Shown in pieces: positions 24,695 to 33,994 of a stretch of 44,955 nt of DNA; the first letter of the stretch is position 1; each line of letters opens with the position of its first letter. The stretch comes from DATGZH01 sp035297265. Lineage in GTDB: Bacteria > Actinomycetota > Acidimicrobiia > Acidimicrobiales > RAAP-2. Location: contig DATGZH010000052.1 in the NCBI GenBank assembly GCA_035297265.1, positions 1 to 44,955 of the forward strand, written 5' to 3'. The translations under genes were made by a program, and so were the position numbers. The notes beneath the pieces were generated by a model, which was not told the origin of the DNA, did no database searches, and saw nothing but the letters and a program-made list of their open reading frames with translations.

Positions 24695-27600
24695 ATGGGG
24701 TCCGTGGCTGCAGGACCGCACCCCCGATCGGTCGTCGACTCGTTCCACCCGGCCGTCCGGTCGTGGTTCTCCGCCCAGTTCCCCGGCGGTCCGACCGCGC
24801 CGCAGACGGCGGCCTGGCCGCTCGTGGCCGAGGGCGGGGACGTGCTGGTGGCCTCGCCGACCGGCACCGGCAAGACCCTCACGGGCTTCCTCGTGGCCAT
24901 CGACAGCGCCTACCGGGCTCACGCTGCGGGGGAGGAGATGGGCGGTCGCCCGGGCGTCCTCTACGTCTCGCCCCTCCGAGCGCTGGCGGCCGACGTCCAC
25001 CAGAACCTGCAGCTGCCCCTGGCCGGCATCCGCGAGGCGGCCGAGCGGCTCGGGCTGTCGGCTCCGGATCTGACGGTGGCGGTGCGCACCGGTGACACCA
25101 CCCCGGCCGAGCGGACGGCCATGGCCAAGCGGCCGCCCGACCTCCTCGTCACGACCCCCGAGTCGCTCTACCTGCTCCTCACTGCGGCCTCGTCACGGGC
25201 CGTGCTCCGCCACGTCCGCACGGTGATCGTCGACGAGGTGCACACCCTCGCCCGCGACAAGCGGGGCGCCCATCTCGCGCTCAGCCTCGAGCGCCTCGCC
25301 CACGTGGTGGCCGAGGACGGCGGTCGGCTCCAACGCATCGGGCTGTCAGCCACCCAGCGGCCGCTCGAGGTGGTCGGCCGGCTGCTGTCGGGCGTCGGCG
25401 AGGGACGGGACCTCCCGGCCATCGTCGACTGCGGTCACCGGCGCGACCTCGACGTGGCCATCGAGCTCCCCGACGCCGAGCTCGAAGCGGTGGCGCCGCA
25501 CGGCCAGTTCGCCGAGGTGCTGGACCGCATCGCCGAGCACGTCCGGCAGCACCGCACGACGCTCGTCTTCGTCAACACCCGCAAGCTGGCCGAACGGGTG
25601 GCCCATCAGCTCGCCGAGCGGCTGGAGGACGACGCCGACGCCGCCGGTCAGAGCCTCCTCGTCGCGGCCCACCACGGCAGCCTCTCGTCGGAACGCCGCC
25701 GCCTGGTCGAGGCCCGTCTGCGGGCCGGCGACCTGCGGGCGCTCGTGGCCACTGCCTCGCTCGAGCTCGGCATCGACGTCGGACCGGTCGAGCTCGTGTG
25801 CCAGATCGGCTCCCCCCGGGCCATCGGCACGTTCCTCCAGCGGGTGGGCCGGGCCAACCACCAGCTCGAAGGCACGCCGGCCGGGCGCCTCTATCCCCTG
25901 ACGAGGGACGAGCTCGTCGAGTGCACCGCGCTCCTCGCCGGGGTGCGCAAGGGCCGGCTCGACGCGCTCTGTCCACCGGAGGCGCCCCTCGACGTCCTCG
26001 CCCAGCAGCTCGTGGCCGAGGTCGCAGCGGCCGGTGAGTGGCGCGTGGACGAGCTCTTCGAGGTCGTGCGCCGGGCCTCCCCCTACGGCGACCTCGACCG
26101 GGCGTCCTTCGACGACGTGGTCGAGCTGGTCTCCTGGGGCGTCACGACCGGACGCGGACGGCGCGGCGCGCACCTCCACCACGACGCGGTGCAGGGGCGG
26201 CTGCGGCCGCGCCGCGGGGCCCGGCTCGCCGCGCTCACGAGCGGCGGCGCCATCCCCGAGACCGGTGACTACCGGGTGGTGCTCGACCCCGAGGGGGTCA
26301 CCGTCGGCTCGGTCCACGAGGACTTCGCCGTGGAGGCCAACATCGGCGACGTGTTCCTCCTCGGCACCCACTCGTGGCGTGTGCGCAAGGTGGAGATCGG
26401 CACCGTGCGCGTCGCCGACGCCGGCGACGCCCCGCCCACGGTGCCCTTCTGGCTCGGCGAGGCCCCCGCTCGCACGACCGAGCTCTCCGAGGAGGTCGGG
26501 TCGCTGCGGGGCGCGGTCGATGAGGACCTCGCCCGCGGTGACGCGGCCGCGGCCCGGCGCACGGTGACCGAGCTGGCCGGGGTGGCCGACGAGGTAGCCG
26601 ACCAGGTCGTCCCCTACCTGGCCGCCGGCCGCGCCGCGCTCGGCGTGCTGCCGACACGCGAGCGGCTCGTGATCGAGCGCTTCTTCGACGACACCGAGGG
26701 GATGCAGCTCGTGGTCCACGCGCCCTACGGGGCGGCGGTGAACCGGGCGCTCGGGCTGGCGTTGCGCAAGCGCTTCTGCGTGTCCTTCGACTTCGAGCTG
26801 CAGGCGGCGGCGGACGACGACACGGTGGTGCTCTCGCTCGGCCCCCAACACAGCTTCCCGCTCCGCCAGGTGCCGACGATGCTCCGCAGCACGAGCGCGG
26901 TGGAGGTGCTGACCCAGGCCGTGCTGGCCCACCCCATGCTCCAGGCCCGTTGGCGCTGGAACTGCACCCGGGCCCTCGTCGTGGCGCGCTCGCGGGGCGG
27001 GCAGCGCCGTCCGATCCATCTGCAGCGCATGGACGCCGACGACGTGATGGCCGGGGCCTGGCCGGCCCTGGCCGCCTGCCAGGACAACGCGCCGGCCGGC
27101 CCGGTGCCCGTCCCCGACCACCCGCTCGTGCGCCAGACCGTCGACGACTGCCTGCACGAGGCCCTCGACGCGGACGGGCTCGTCGAGCTCCTCGGGGCGC
27201 TCGAGTCCGGCGCCGTGACGGTGCACTTCGTCGAGTCCTCCGAGCCGTCTCCGCTCGCCCACGGCATCCTCACGGGGCGCCCCTACACGTTTCTCGACGG
27301 TGCGCCGCTCGAGGAACGGCGCACCCGGGCGGTGGCGCTCGGGAAGGGGCTCGGTCCGGCCGGCGCTGACGGGCTGCCGGTGCCGGCAGCTGAGCTCGGC
27401 CCGCTCGACCCGCCGGCGGTGGCCGAGGTGCTCGAACAGGTGCAGCCGATGCCGCGCGACCGTGACGAGCTCCACGACCTGCTGCTGTCGCTCGTGGCCT
27501 GCCGGCCGGTGGCCGAATGGCGGATGTGGTTCGACGAGCTCGTCGCCGAGGGCCGGGCTGGCCACGTCGACGGCAACTGGGTGGCGACCGAGCGGCGTCA

Positions 27601-28999
27601 CCTCGCCGACCACCTCGGCATCGACGACGAGGCAGCGGCCGAGTGCGTGCGGGGTCACCTCGACCTCGCCGGTCCGGTGGCGGTCGAGGGGCTCGTAGCC
27701 GAAGGGCTGTTGGCCGACGGCGTGCTCCGCGGCGCCCCGCTCACGGTGTTGCGAGCGCGGACCGGCCTCGCCCGGCTGGAGCAGGCCGGCGCGGCGATCG
27801 AGCTGCCCGACGGGCGCTGGTGCGCGAGGCACCTCCTCGTGCGCCTGCACGCGGCGAGCCGCAGCCGGCGTCGCCGGCGGGTCGAGCCGGCGAGCATCGC
27901 GGACTTCGTCCGCTTCCTCGTCCGCTGGCAGCACGTCGCGCCGGGCACGAAGCTCGAGGGACGGGCCGGGCTCCTCGCGGCCATCGAGCAGCTGGCCGGC
28001 GTCGAGGTGCCGGCCGGCGAGTGGGAGGCCCAGGTGCTGCCGGCCCGGGTCGAGGGCTACGAGCCGCGCTGGCTCGACGAGCTCTGCCTCTCCGGCGAGG
28101 TCGCCTGGGGCCGGCTCAGCCCGCGGCAGGGCCGGGAGAGCGCGAGCGACGAGCCGCCGCCGGTCCGCCGGGGCTCGGCCACGCCGTCACCGTCCACGCC
28201 GATGGCCCTCGTCCTCCGGGAGGACCTCGTCTGGCAGCTCGCCGCGGTGCGGGGCGGCGAAGCGCCGGTCCGACCGCCGACCGGGGCGGCGGCCGACGTG
28301 CTCGAGGCGCTCGAACGGCGGGGGGCGTGCTTCCGCTCCGAGCTCGCCGCCGAGACGGGGCGGCTGCCCGTGGAGGTCGACGAGGGCCTGTGGGACCTGG
28401 TGGCCGCCGGTCTCGTCACGGCCGACGCCTTCTCGGCCGTGCGCTCGCTGTTGTCCGCCCGGGAGCGGTGGCGGGCCCGCCAGCGGCCCCGCCGGATGGG
28501 GCCGGTGGGCCTCGGCCGGCGACGCTCGGCCGTCGGCACCGGGGTCGGCGAAGGCCGGTGGGCGCTCCTCCCCGAGCCGGTTCCCCTGGCCGAGGGTCCC
28601 GAGGGCGCCGTCGAGGCGGAGGAGCTGGCCGAGGCGGTGGCCTGGCAGCTCCTCACCCGCTGGGGCGTGGTCGCCTGGGAGCTGTGGTCCCGCGAGTCCT
28701 ACCGGCTGCCCTGGCGCCACGTGGTCCGGGCCCTGCGCCGGCTGGAGGCGAGGGGCCTCGCCCTCGGCGGGCGCTTCGTGGCCGGCCTGGCCGGCGAGCA
28801 GTACGCCGCGCCGGAGGCGGCCGACCTGCTGGCCTCGGTGCGGCGGACGCCAGCCTCCTCCGAGGTGGTCGTGGTGGCGGCGGCCGACCCGCTCAACATG
28901 ACGGGCCACGTCGTGCCGGGGCCGCGGGTGCCGGCGGTGCGCCGGCGCCGGGTGACGTATCGCGACGGCCTCGTGGTCGAGACGGCCGAGGCCGGCTGA
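24695..28999 (+). CDS. lhr: ATP-dependent DNA helicase Lhr (large helicase-related protein)
   Basis: 1434 residues, close to the ~1500 of mycobacterial Lhr. Walker A is SPTGTGKT (54-61), the DEVH box 180-183 and motif III SAT (218-220). RecA2 motifs include TASLELGIDVG and QRVGRANH. The Lhr winged-helix and beta-barrel core follow, and then the long Lhr-CTD with tandem winged helices (about 900-1430; WGVVAWELWSRESYRLPWR). Lhr is a 3'-5' single-stranded-DNA-translocating helicase that unwinds RNA:DNA hybrids and is part of a DNA-repair regulon in mycobacteria. The 5-oxoprolinase gene starts three bases after its stop. Confidence 0.96.
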   Translation: MGSVAAGPHPRSVVDSFHPAVRSWFSAQFPGGPTAPQTAAWPLVAEGGDVLVASPTGTGKTLTGFLVAIDSAYRAHAAGEEMGGRPGVLYVSPLRALAADVHQNLQLPLAGIREAAERLGLSAPDLTVAVRTGDTTPAERTAMAKRPPDLLVTTPESLYLLLTAASSRAVLRHVRTVIVDEVHTLARDKRGAHLALSLERLAHVVAEDGGRLQRIGLSATQRPLEVVGRLLSGVGEGRDLPAIVDCGHRRDLDVAIELPDAELEAVAPHGQFAEVLDRIAEHVRQHRTTLVFVNTRKLAERVAHQLAERLEDDADAAGQSLLVAAHHGSLSSERRRLVEARLRAGDLRALVATASLELGIDVGPVELVCQIGSPRAIGTFLQRVGRANHQLEGTPAGRLYPLTRDELVECTALLAGVRKGRLDALCPPEAPLDVLAQQLVAEVAAAGEWRVDELFEVVRRASPYGDLDRASFDDVVELVSWGVTTGRGRRGAHLHHDAVQGRLRPRRGARLAALTSGGAIPETGDYRVVLDPEGVTVGSVHEDFAVEANIGDVFLLGTHSWRVRKVEIGTVRVADAGDAPPTVPFWLGEAPARTTELSEEVGSLRGAVDEDLARGDAAAARRTVTELAGVADEVADQVVPYLAAGRAALGVLPTRERLVIERFFDDTEGMQLVVHAPYGAAVNRALGLALRKRFCVSFDFELQAAADDDTVVLSLGPQHSFPLRQVPTMLRSTSAVEVLTQAVLAHPMLQARWRWNCTRALVVARSRGGQRRPIHLQRMDADDVMAGAWPALAACQDNAPAGPVPVPDHPLVRQTVDDCLHEALDADGLVELLGALESGAVTVHFVESSEPSPLAHGILTGRPYTFLDGAPLEERRTRAVALGKGLGPAGADGLPVPAAELGPLDPPAVAEVLEQVQPMPRDRDELHDLLLSLVACRPVAEWRMWFDELVAEGRAGHVDGNWVATERRHLADHLGIDDEAAAECVRGHLDLAGPVAVEGLVAEGLLADGVLRGAPLTVLRARTGLARLEQAGAAIELPDGRWCARHLLVRLHAASRSRRRRRVEPASIADFVRFLVRWQHVAPGTKLEGRAGLLAAIEQLAGVEVPAGEWEAQVLPARVEGYEPRWLDELCLSGEVAWGRLSPRQGRESASDEPPPVRRGSATPSPSTPMALVLREDLVWQLAAVRGGEAPVRPPTGAAADVLEALERRGACFRSELAAETGRLPVEVDEGLWDLVAAGLVTADAFSAVRSLLSARERWRARQRPRRMGPVGLGRRRSAVGTGVGEGRWALLPEPVPLAEGPEGAVEAEELAEAVAWQLLTRWGVVAWELWSRESYRLPWRHVVRALRRLEARGLALGGRFVAGLAGEQYAAPEAADLLASVRRTPASSEVVVVAAADPLNMTGHVVPGPRVPAVRRRRVTYRDGLVVETAEAG

Positions 29000-29002
29000 C
29001 CC

Positions 29003-29791
29003 GTGCCGACGGTCGACCTCAACGCTGACCTCGGGGAGGGCTACGGGAGCTGGCCGGGCGGCGAGGACGCCGGCCTCCTCGGCGTCGTGACGACCACCCA
29101 CATCGCCTGCGGCTTCCACGCCGGCGATCCGGCCGTGATGCGGGCCACCGTGGTGGCCGCGGTAGCGGCCGGGGTGGTCGTCGGCGCCCACCCCTCCTAC
29201 CCGGACCTCGTCGGCTTCGGCCGTCGGGCGATGGACGTCGCCCCCTCGCGGGTGGCCGACGACGTGCTCTACCAGATCGGCGCGCTCGACGGCGTCGCCC
29301 GGGCCAACGGCACGAGGGTGCGCTCCGTCAAGGCCCACGGCGCGCTCTACCACCGGCTGGCCCGGGACGAAGCGTGCGCGCTCGCCGTGGCGCGGGCCGT
29401 GGCCGCCTACGGCACGGGCCTCGTGCTCGTGGCCCCGGCCGGCTCGCCCACGCTCGTTGCGCTCCGAGGCAGCGGGGTCGCCGTGTTCACCGAGGCGTTC
29501 TGCGACCGGGGCTACCTGTCCGACGGCTCGCTCGTCGGGCGCGGCCACGACGACGCGCTGCTGACCGACCCGGCGCGCGCCGCGGCGCAGGGCCGTCACC
29601 TCGTGCTCGACCACGAGGTGGCGGCGGTGGACGGCGGGGTCGTGCACCTCGAGGCCGACACGCTCTGCGTGCACGGTGACACGCCCGGTGCGCTGGCCAT
29701 CGCCAGCGCGGTGCGCCGGTCGCTCGAAGAGGCCGGGGTGTCGGTGGCCGCGTGCGCGGCCGACGAGCCCACGCCCCGCCCCGTCGCGTGA
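29003..29791 (+). CDS. pxpA: 5-oxoprolinase subunit A (LamB/YcsF family)
   Basis: 262 residues. Signature segments are DLNADLGEGYGSW at the N-terminus, THIACGFHAGDPAVM, VGAHPSYPDLVGFGRR and VKAHGALYH, all characteristic of PxpA, plus the C-terminal CVHGDTPGA. PxpA works with PxpB and PxpC to hydrolyse 5-oxoproline (pyroglutamate) to glutamate using ATP. The gene lies immediately downstream of lhr and directly upstream of a fused PxpB-PxpC, giving the complete enzyme in two genes. Confidence 0.95.
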   Translation: MPTVDLNADLGEGYGSWPGGEDAGLLGVVTTTHIACGFHAGDPAVMRATVVAAVAAGVVVGAHPSYPDLVGFGRRAMDVAPSRVADDVLYQIGALDGVARANGTRVRSVKAHGALYHRLARDEACALAVARAVAAYGTGLVLVAPAGSPTLVALRGSGVAVFTEAFCDRGYLSDGSLVGRGHDDALLTDPARAAAQGRHLVLDHEVAAVDGGVVHLEADTLCVHGDTPGALAIASAVRRSLEEAGVSVAACAADEPTPRPVA

Positions 29792-29816
29792 TCGCGCCGT
29801 CGGTGGGGCCCGGTCA

Positions 29817-31490
29817 TTGACGACCGGGCCGCCCCCGCTGGCGCCGCCCCCGCTCGCGCCGGGCGAGGCGCGGCCCTTCGGCGACGCCGCCGTGTTGGTC
29901 GGCGCGGCCGGTCCCGACCGCGCCCGGGCGCTCGCTGCCGTGGCGCGTGACGCCGAGCTCCCCGGGGTGACCGACGTGGTCGGCGGGCTCGCCTCGGTCG
30001 TCGTCCGCGTCGACCCGTTGCTCGCCGACCCCGAAGAGCTGGCCGGGGTGCTCTCGTCGCTCGAACCGGCAGCCCACGCCGCGGTCGAGCCTCACACGGT
30101 GACCGTGCCGGTCGCCTTCGACGGGACCGACCTCGCCGTCGTGGCCGAGGCCGTCGGACTCACGCCGCGCCGGGTGGTGGAGCTGCTCCTCGGGGCCGAG
30201 CTGGTGGTGGCCGTCGTCGGGTTCTCGCCGGGCTTCGCCTACCTCGAGGGTCTGCCCGAGCCGCTCCGCCGGGTGGCCCGGCGCGAGGTCCCCCGACCGG
30301 TGGTCCCGGCGGGCTCGCTCGCCCTGGCCGGCGGCTTCGCCGCCTTCTACCCGCAGGCCACGCCGGGGGGTTGGCAGCTCGTCGGCCGCACTGCTCTCTC
30401 CATGTTCGACCCCGACCGTCCCCCGTACGCCCGCCTGGCGCCGGGCGACCGCGTCCGGCTCGAGGAGGTGCCCGCCCCCCTCGCCGAGCCGGCGGCGGCG
30501 CGGCGAGGGCCACCGCTGCGCCGACCGTGGCGCCGCCCCGGCCGGGCGGTCGTCGTCGAGGCACCGGGCCTCCTCACCACCGTCCAGGACCGCGGTCGGC
30601 CCGGCCTGGCCCACCTCGGGGTGCCGGGCGCCGGGCCGGCCGATCCGGTGGCCCACCGGCTCGGCAACCTCCTCGTGGGCAACGACGCCGACGCGGCGAC
30701 CCTCGAGGTGAACGGGCTCGGTCCGTCGCTGCGCTTCCACCGGCCGGCGCACCTCGCGGTCACCGGCGGCCAGCCGCCCGTCCGGCTCGACGACCTCCTT
30801 GTGCCGTGCGACCGCGTGGTCCCGGTGGCCGCCGGTCAGTGCCTGGTCGTCGGGGCGACCACGACGGGCGGCCGCGCCTACGTAGCGGTCGCCGGCGGGT
30901 TCGTCGTCCCGAGGGTGCTCGGCAGCTGCGCCACCGACACGCTCGCCTGGATCGGACCCGGTTCGCTCGTCGTCGGCGACGAGCTCGGTGTCGGCCCGGC
31001 GGCCCACCCGCTCGGCGACCACCTGGCCGACGGTGACGCCGGCCCGCGGGGCACCGATCGGGTGCTCCGGGTGGTGCCCGGCCCCCATGCCGGGTGGTTC
31101 GCCGCCGACCTCCTCGACGACCTGGCGGCGCGGCGGTTCACCGTGGAGGCGTCGAGCGACCGGATCGGCGTCAACCTGGTGGCCGACGACGGGGCGCCGC
31201 TCGAGCGGGTGCCCGGCGAGCTCCTGTCCCAGGGGATGGTCCACGGGGCGGTGCAGGTCCCGCCGGCCGGCAAGCCGGTCGTCCTCCTCGTGGACCACGC
31301 CACGCTCGGCGGCTACCCGGTGGCCGCGGTGGTGGTCAGTGCCGACGTCGGCGTGCTCGGCCAGTGCCGCGGCGGCGACGCGGTCGTCTTCGAACCGGTC
31401 ACCTCCGAGGAGGCCCGACGGGCCCGCCAGCGCCTCGAGCAGCGCGTGGCCACGGCGGTGGTGGGGCACTACCCGGTCGTGCCGGGCTGA
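29817..31490 (+). CDS. Fused 5-oxoprolinase subunits PxpB-PxpC
   Basis: 557 residues from a TTG at 29817, the only start-like codon after the pxpA stop; an in-frame GTG inside pxpA (29676) is the alternative. The N-terminal third is PxpB/KipI-like: FGDAAVLVGAA, VVGFSPGFAYLEGLP, VPAGSLALAGGFAAFYPQ. From about residue 240 it is PxpC/KipA-like: VEAPGLLTTVQDRGRPGLAHLGVPGAGPADPVAHRLG, then SSDRIGVNL and LLSQGMVHGAVQVPPAGKP. The join is a short Arg/Pro-rich linker (AAARRGPPLRRPWRR). Separate genes are the norm in E. coli and Bacillus; fused forms exist. Confidence 0.93.
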   Translation: MTTGPPPLAPPPLAPGEARPFGDAAVLVGAAGPDRARALAAVARDAELPGVTDVVGGLASVVVRVDPLLADPEELAGVLSSLEPAAHAAVEPHTVTVPVAFDGTDLAVVAEAVGLTPRRVVELLLGAELVVAVVGFSPGFAYLEGLPEPLRRVARREVPRPVVPAGSLALAGGFAAFYPQATPGGWQLVGRTALSMFDPDRPPYARLAPGDRVRLEEVPAPLAEPAAARRGPPLRRPWRRPGRAVVVEAPGLLTTVQDRGRPGLAHLGVPGAGPADPVAHRLGNLLVGNDADAATLEVNGLGPSLRFHRPAHLAVTGGQPPVRLDDLLVPCDRVVPVAAGQCLVVGATTTGGRAYVAVAGGFVVPRVLGSCATDTLAWIGPGSLVVGDELGVGPAAHPLGDHLADGDAGPRGTDRVLRVVPGPHAGWFAADLLDDLAARRFTVEASSDRIGVNLVADDGAPLERVPGELLSQGMVHGAVQVPPAGKPVVLLVDHATLGGYPVAAVVVSADVGVLGQCRGGDAVVFEPVTSEEARRARQRLEQRVATAVVGHYPVVPG

Positions 31491-31502
31491 GCCCGTGGAT
31501 CG

Positions 31503-32045
31503 TCAGGTCCGTTCGGCGAGGCCCGGGTGGCGCCGGACCACGTCGGCGCACTCCTCGCACACGCTCGCCGGGATGACCCCGGCCCGCATCAAGCGGGCGA
31601 AGATCAGGCAGCCGAGACAGATCCCGAAGGCTGCCTCCAAGAAGGCGGCCGCGCCGAGCAGCCCGACCAGCCAGCGGGCCCATTCCCAGCCGGCGGTGAG
31701 CCAGACGGTGAGGGCGGCCAGCGAGAGGCCGGCCCCTATGGCCTGGGCGAAGCGCTTCGGCGGTCCGGGCGTCCAGCGCGGGGGGCCGAGGCGTGGCGCC
31801 ACCACCCTGGTGGCGAGCTGACCCAGCGGGCTGAGCGTCGGCCCGGTGAGCACCCGGGCGCAGAACCCGTAGGCGAGGGGGACGAGGAGCCAGGCCCAGG
31901 AGCCGGCGAGGCTCAGTGCCACCATGACGACGACGCCAGCGGCCACCACCCGGGCGGCCTTCTCGTTCACCGGGTTCGGGAAGCTCAGGAGCCGACGGAG
32001 GACGTTCGGCGCCGTCGCCTCCGGCGCCCGCGGTACGGTCGTCAT
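31503..32045 (-). CDS. DUF4395 membrane protein
   Basis: 180 residues. It opens with FPNPVNEKAARVVAAGVVV, followed by LVPLAYGFCARVLTGPTLSPLGQLATRVVAPRLG and PGPPKRFAQAIG, the full DUF4395 signature. Four membrane helices are visible. The C-terminal Cys-containing segment AAFGICLGCLIFARLMRAG is also typical, and a CEEC motif lies near the end. DUF4395 proteins often sit with thioredoxin- or sulfurtransferase-like genes, and here the gene is just downstream of a TauE-type sulfur-compound exporter. The function is unproved. Confidence 0.92.
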   Translation of the reverse strand: MTTVPRAPEATAPNVLRRLLSFPNPVNEKAARVVAAGVVVMVALSLAGSWAWLLVPLAYGFCARVLTGPTLSPLGQLATRVVAPRLGPPRWTPGPPKRFAQAIGAGLSLAALTVWLTAGWEWARWLVGLLGAAAFLEAAFGICLGCLIFARLMRAGVIPASVCEECADVVRRHPGLAERT

Positions 32046-32054
32046 AGGCGCAAA

Positions 32055-32060
32055 AGCTTA
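32055..32060 (-). promoter_or_regulatory. -10 element (TAAGCT) for the DUF4395 gene
   Basis: TAAGCT is nine bases before the ATG at 32045, in a short AT-rich island that stands out in this GC-rich DNA. Confidence 0.5.
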
Positions 32061-32098
32061 CCCCTTGGGTCAACAATTGCGCCGGGCCGGGGCGGTCG

Positions 32099-32875
32099 TC
32101 AGAGCAGGAGCCGCAGGCCCGTGGCCAGGCCCACCGCCACCACGATCAGCCGGAGGGCGGGGGCCGGCAGGCGGCGGGCGAAGCGGGCGCCCACGTAGCC
32201 ACCCCCGAGCGCGCCGAGGGCGAGCAGCCCGACGGCGGCCCAAACCAGCGTGGCCCGGGCGAGGAACACGATGGCCGCCACCCCGTTCACGATGACCGAC
32301 AGCGCCGTGCGCAGCCCGCTCGTGCGGGCGATCGTGTTTGGCAGGGCCAGGCCGAGGACGGCGAGCAGCATGACGCCGAGGCCGGCGCCGAAGTAGCCGC
32401 CGTAGAGGGACGCGAGGAAGGTCCCCCCGACCATGAGCACCTGCCGGGTGGGGTGGTCGTGGGCCAGGCCCGAGAGCACCCGGACGAGGAGGGGCTGGAC
32501 GGCGAAGAGCGCGGCGGCGAAGAGGACCAGCCAGGGGGCGATCTTGTCGAAGTCGCTGGACGGCGTGGTGAGGAGGAGGATCGAGCCCCCCACCGCCCCG
32601 ACGATGGCCGGCGGGAGCAGCCGGCGGGCGAGACGCCGCTGGTCGACGATCTCGGTGCGGAAGCCGGCCACCCCGGCCAGGTAGCCCGGCCAGATCCCGA
32701 CGGTCGAGGTCACATTGGCCGTGAGCGCCGGGTAGCCGAGGGCGAGGAGGGTGGGGAAGGAGATGAGCGTCCCGCCCCCCGCCACCCCGTTGAAGAGTCC
32801 CGCACCGACCCCGGCCAGGACGAGGAGCAGGTCGCGGCCCGGGCTGAGCTCGACGGCGACCAGCGGGGCGACCAT
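32099..32875 (-). CDS. TauE/SafE-family membrane exporter
   Basis: 258 residues from the ATG at 32875. Seven to eight membrane helices form the two-fold repeat of the family: VGAGLFNGVAGGGTLISFPTLLALG near the N-terminus and LASLYGGYFGAGLGVMLLAVLG in the second half. Members export sulfite, sulfoacetate and other organosulfonates. It lies upstream of the DUF4395 gene on the same strand (53 bases apart), though that gene has its own -10. Confidence 0.93.
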   Translation of the reverse strand: MVAPLVAVELSPGRDLLLVLAGVGAGLFNGVAGGGTLISFPTLLALGYPALTANVTSTVGIWPGYLAGVAGFRTEIVDQRRLARRLLPPAIVGAVGGSILLLTTPSSDFDKIAPWLVLFAAALFAVQPLLVRVLSGLAHDHPTRQVLMVGGTFLASLYGGYFGAGLGVMLLAVLGLALPNTIARTSGLRTALSVIVNGVAAIVFLARATLVWAAVGLLALGALGGGYVGARFARRLPAPALRLIVVAVGLATGLRLLL

Positions 32876-32883
32876 GGGCGGCC

Positions 32884-32889
32884 ACTGTA
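32884..32889 (-). promoter_or_regulatory. -10 element (TACAGT) for the TauE gene
   Basis: TACAGT is eight bases before the ATG at 32875. Confidence 0.45.
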
Positions 32890-32945
32890 AGACCACGGCC
32901 GCGCCGGGCCTTCGACCCCGAGGCGGCAAGGCCGTCCGGGCACGA

Positions 32946-32951
32946 TAGATT
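32946..32951 (+). promoter_or_regulatory. Candidate -10 element (TAGATT) for the methyltransferase gene
   Basis: TAGATT in an otherwise GC-rich divergent spacer; transcription from here would give a leader of about 75 bases before the GTG at 33032. A GTG four bases after it opens an overlapping frame that I consider spurious. Confidence 0.3.
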
Positions 32952-33031
32952 CACGGTGCAGGACGTGTCGGCGACGCGGCCGAGAAGGGGGTACCGCCGC
33001 TGCTGTCTCAGCGAACCAACCGATCGGATTG

Positions 33032-33949
33032 GTGACCACCCCCGCGGGTGGACCGCCGACGGGCCAGGCTTCCGGGACCTCCTCCGTTCCCCCTCCGGTC
33101 CCGGGGGCCGGCCCGTCGGCGGGCTACCCACCGCCGGGGGACCGCGAGACAGACGGGCCACGCGCCCGACACGACCCCCCGCAGCGATTGGCCCCGGCGG
33201 AGATCGCCGCGCTGGGCCGGACCGGGTTCGCGGAGCGTTGCGACGTCTACGAGCGCGGGCGACCGGGCTACCCCGACGAGGTCGTCGCGCACCTCGAGTC
33301 GGTGGCCGGTCTCGGGCCGGGGACGACGGTCGTGGACCTGGCTGCCGGGACCGGGAAGCTCACACGACAGCTCGTCGCCACCGGGGCGCGGTCGCTGGCC
33401 GTCGAACCGTCGGCCGCGATGCGCGACGTGTGCCGTCGGGCGCTGCCGGACGTCCCGGTCGTGGCCGCCCGGGCCGAGGACCTCCCGCTCGCCGGCGCTT
33501 GCGCCGACCTCGTCACCGTGGCCCAGGCCTTCCACTGGTTCGACGCGGCACGGGCCCTGGCGGAGATGGGCCGGGTGCTCCGTCCCGGCGGGACGGTGGC
33601 GCTGCTCTGGAACGAGCGCGACGTGCGTGTCCCGTGGATGGCCGAGCTCGACGACCTGATGCAGTGGGGGCGGCGCGGCCCCTACGAGCGCGCCGCTTCG
33701 TTCCAGCCGGTCCTCGACGGGAGCGACTGGTTCGAACCGAGCGAAAGCGCCCGGTTCGCCTGGGCCGACCCGACCGACCGTCAAGGGGTCACCGCCCTCG
33801 TGGCCTCCCGTAGCTACGTGAATGTCATGGACGAAGACGAGCGGGACGTGCTCCTCGCCCGGGTGGCCGAGCTGGCGGCCGGGCTGAGCGAGCCGATCGC
33901 CGTGCCCTACGTTACGAACGTGTTCACGGCCCGTCGGCGGCGGGTCTGA
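33032..33949 (+). CDS. Class I SAM-dependent methyltransferase with Pro-rich N-terminus
   Basis: 305 residues. The first ~50 are Pro/Gly-rich and probably disordered; the TTG just before the chosen GTG is an equal candidate start. The domain starts with ERCDVYERGRPGYPDEVV, the usual entry of the SmtA/UbiE-like group. Motif I is VVDLAAGTGKLTRQL, followed by LAVEPSAAMRDVC, AEDLPLAGACADLVTVAQAFHWFD and VLRPGGTVALLWNERD. The AFHWFD motif marks a common subgroup of small-molecule methyltransferases; the substrate is unknown. An EthD gene with its own ribosome site follows 45 bases later. Confidence 0.9.
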   Translation: MTTPAGGPPTGQASGTSSVPPPVPGAGPSAGYPPPGDRETDGPRARHDPPQRLAPAEIAALGRTGFAERCDVYERGRPGYPDEVVAHLESVAGLGPGTTVVDLAAGTGKLTRQLVATGARSLAVEPSAAMRDVCRRALPDVPVVAARAEDLPLAGACADLVTVAQAFHWFDAARALAEMGRVLRPGGTVALLWNERDVRVPWMAELDDLMQWGRRGPYERAASFQPVLDGSDWFEPSESARFAWADPTDRQGVTALVASRSYVNVMDEDERDVLLARVAELAAGLSEPIAVPYVTNVFTARRRRV

Positions 33950-33994
33950 AGCGCCGCCGTCCCGCACGGACGGCCAACGGAAGGAGCGACTGCC

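Noticed and set aside
25346..27934. Reverse 862-codon frame antisense to lhr
   Set aside because: His/Arg/Gly-rich shadow with no domain; lhr motifs on the plus strand are unambiguous.
32956..33813. Leaderless frame starting MQDVSATRPRRGYRRCC after a TAGATT box, considered as a Cys-rich leader peptide near a sulfur exporter
   Set aside because: The frame does not stop after the CysCys pair but runs on through the methyltransferase gene out of frame, unlike known poly-Cys attenuators.
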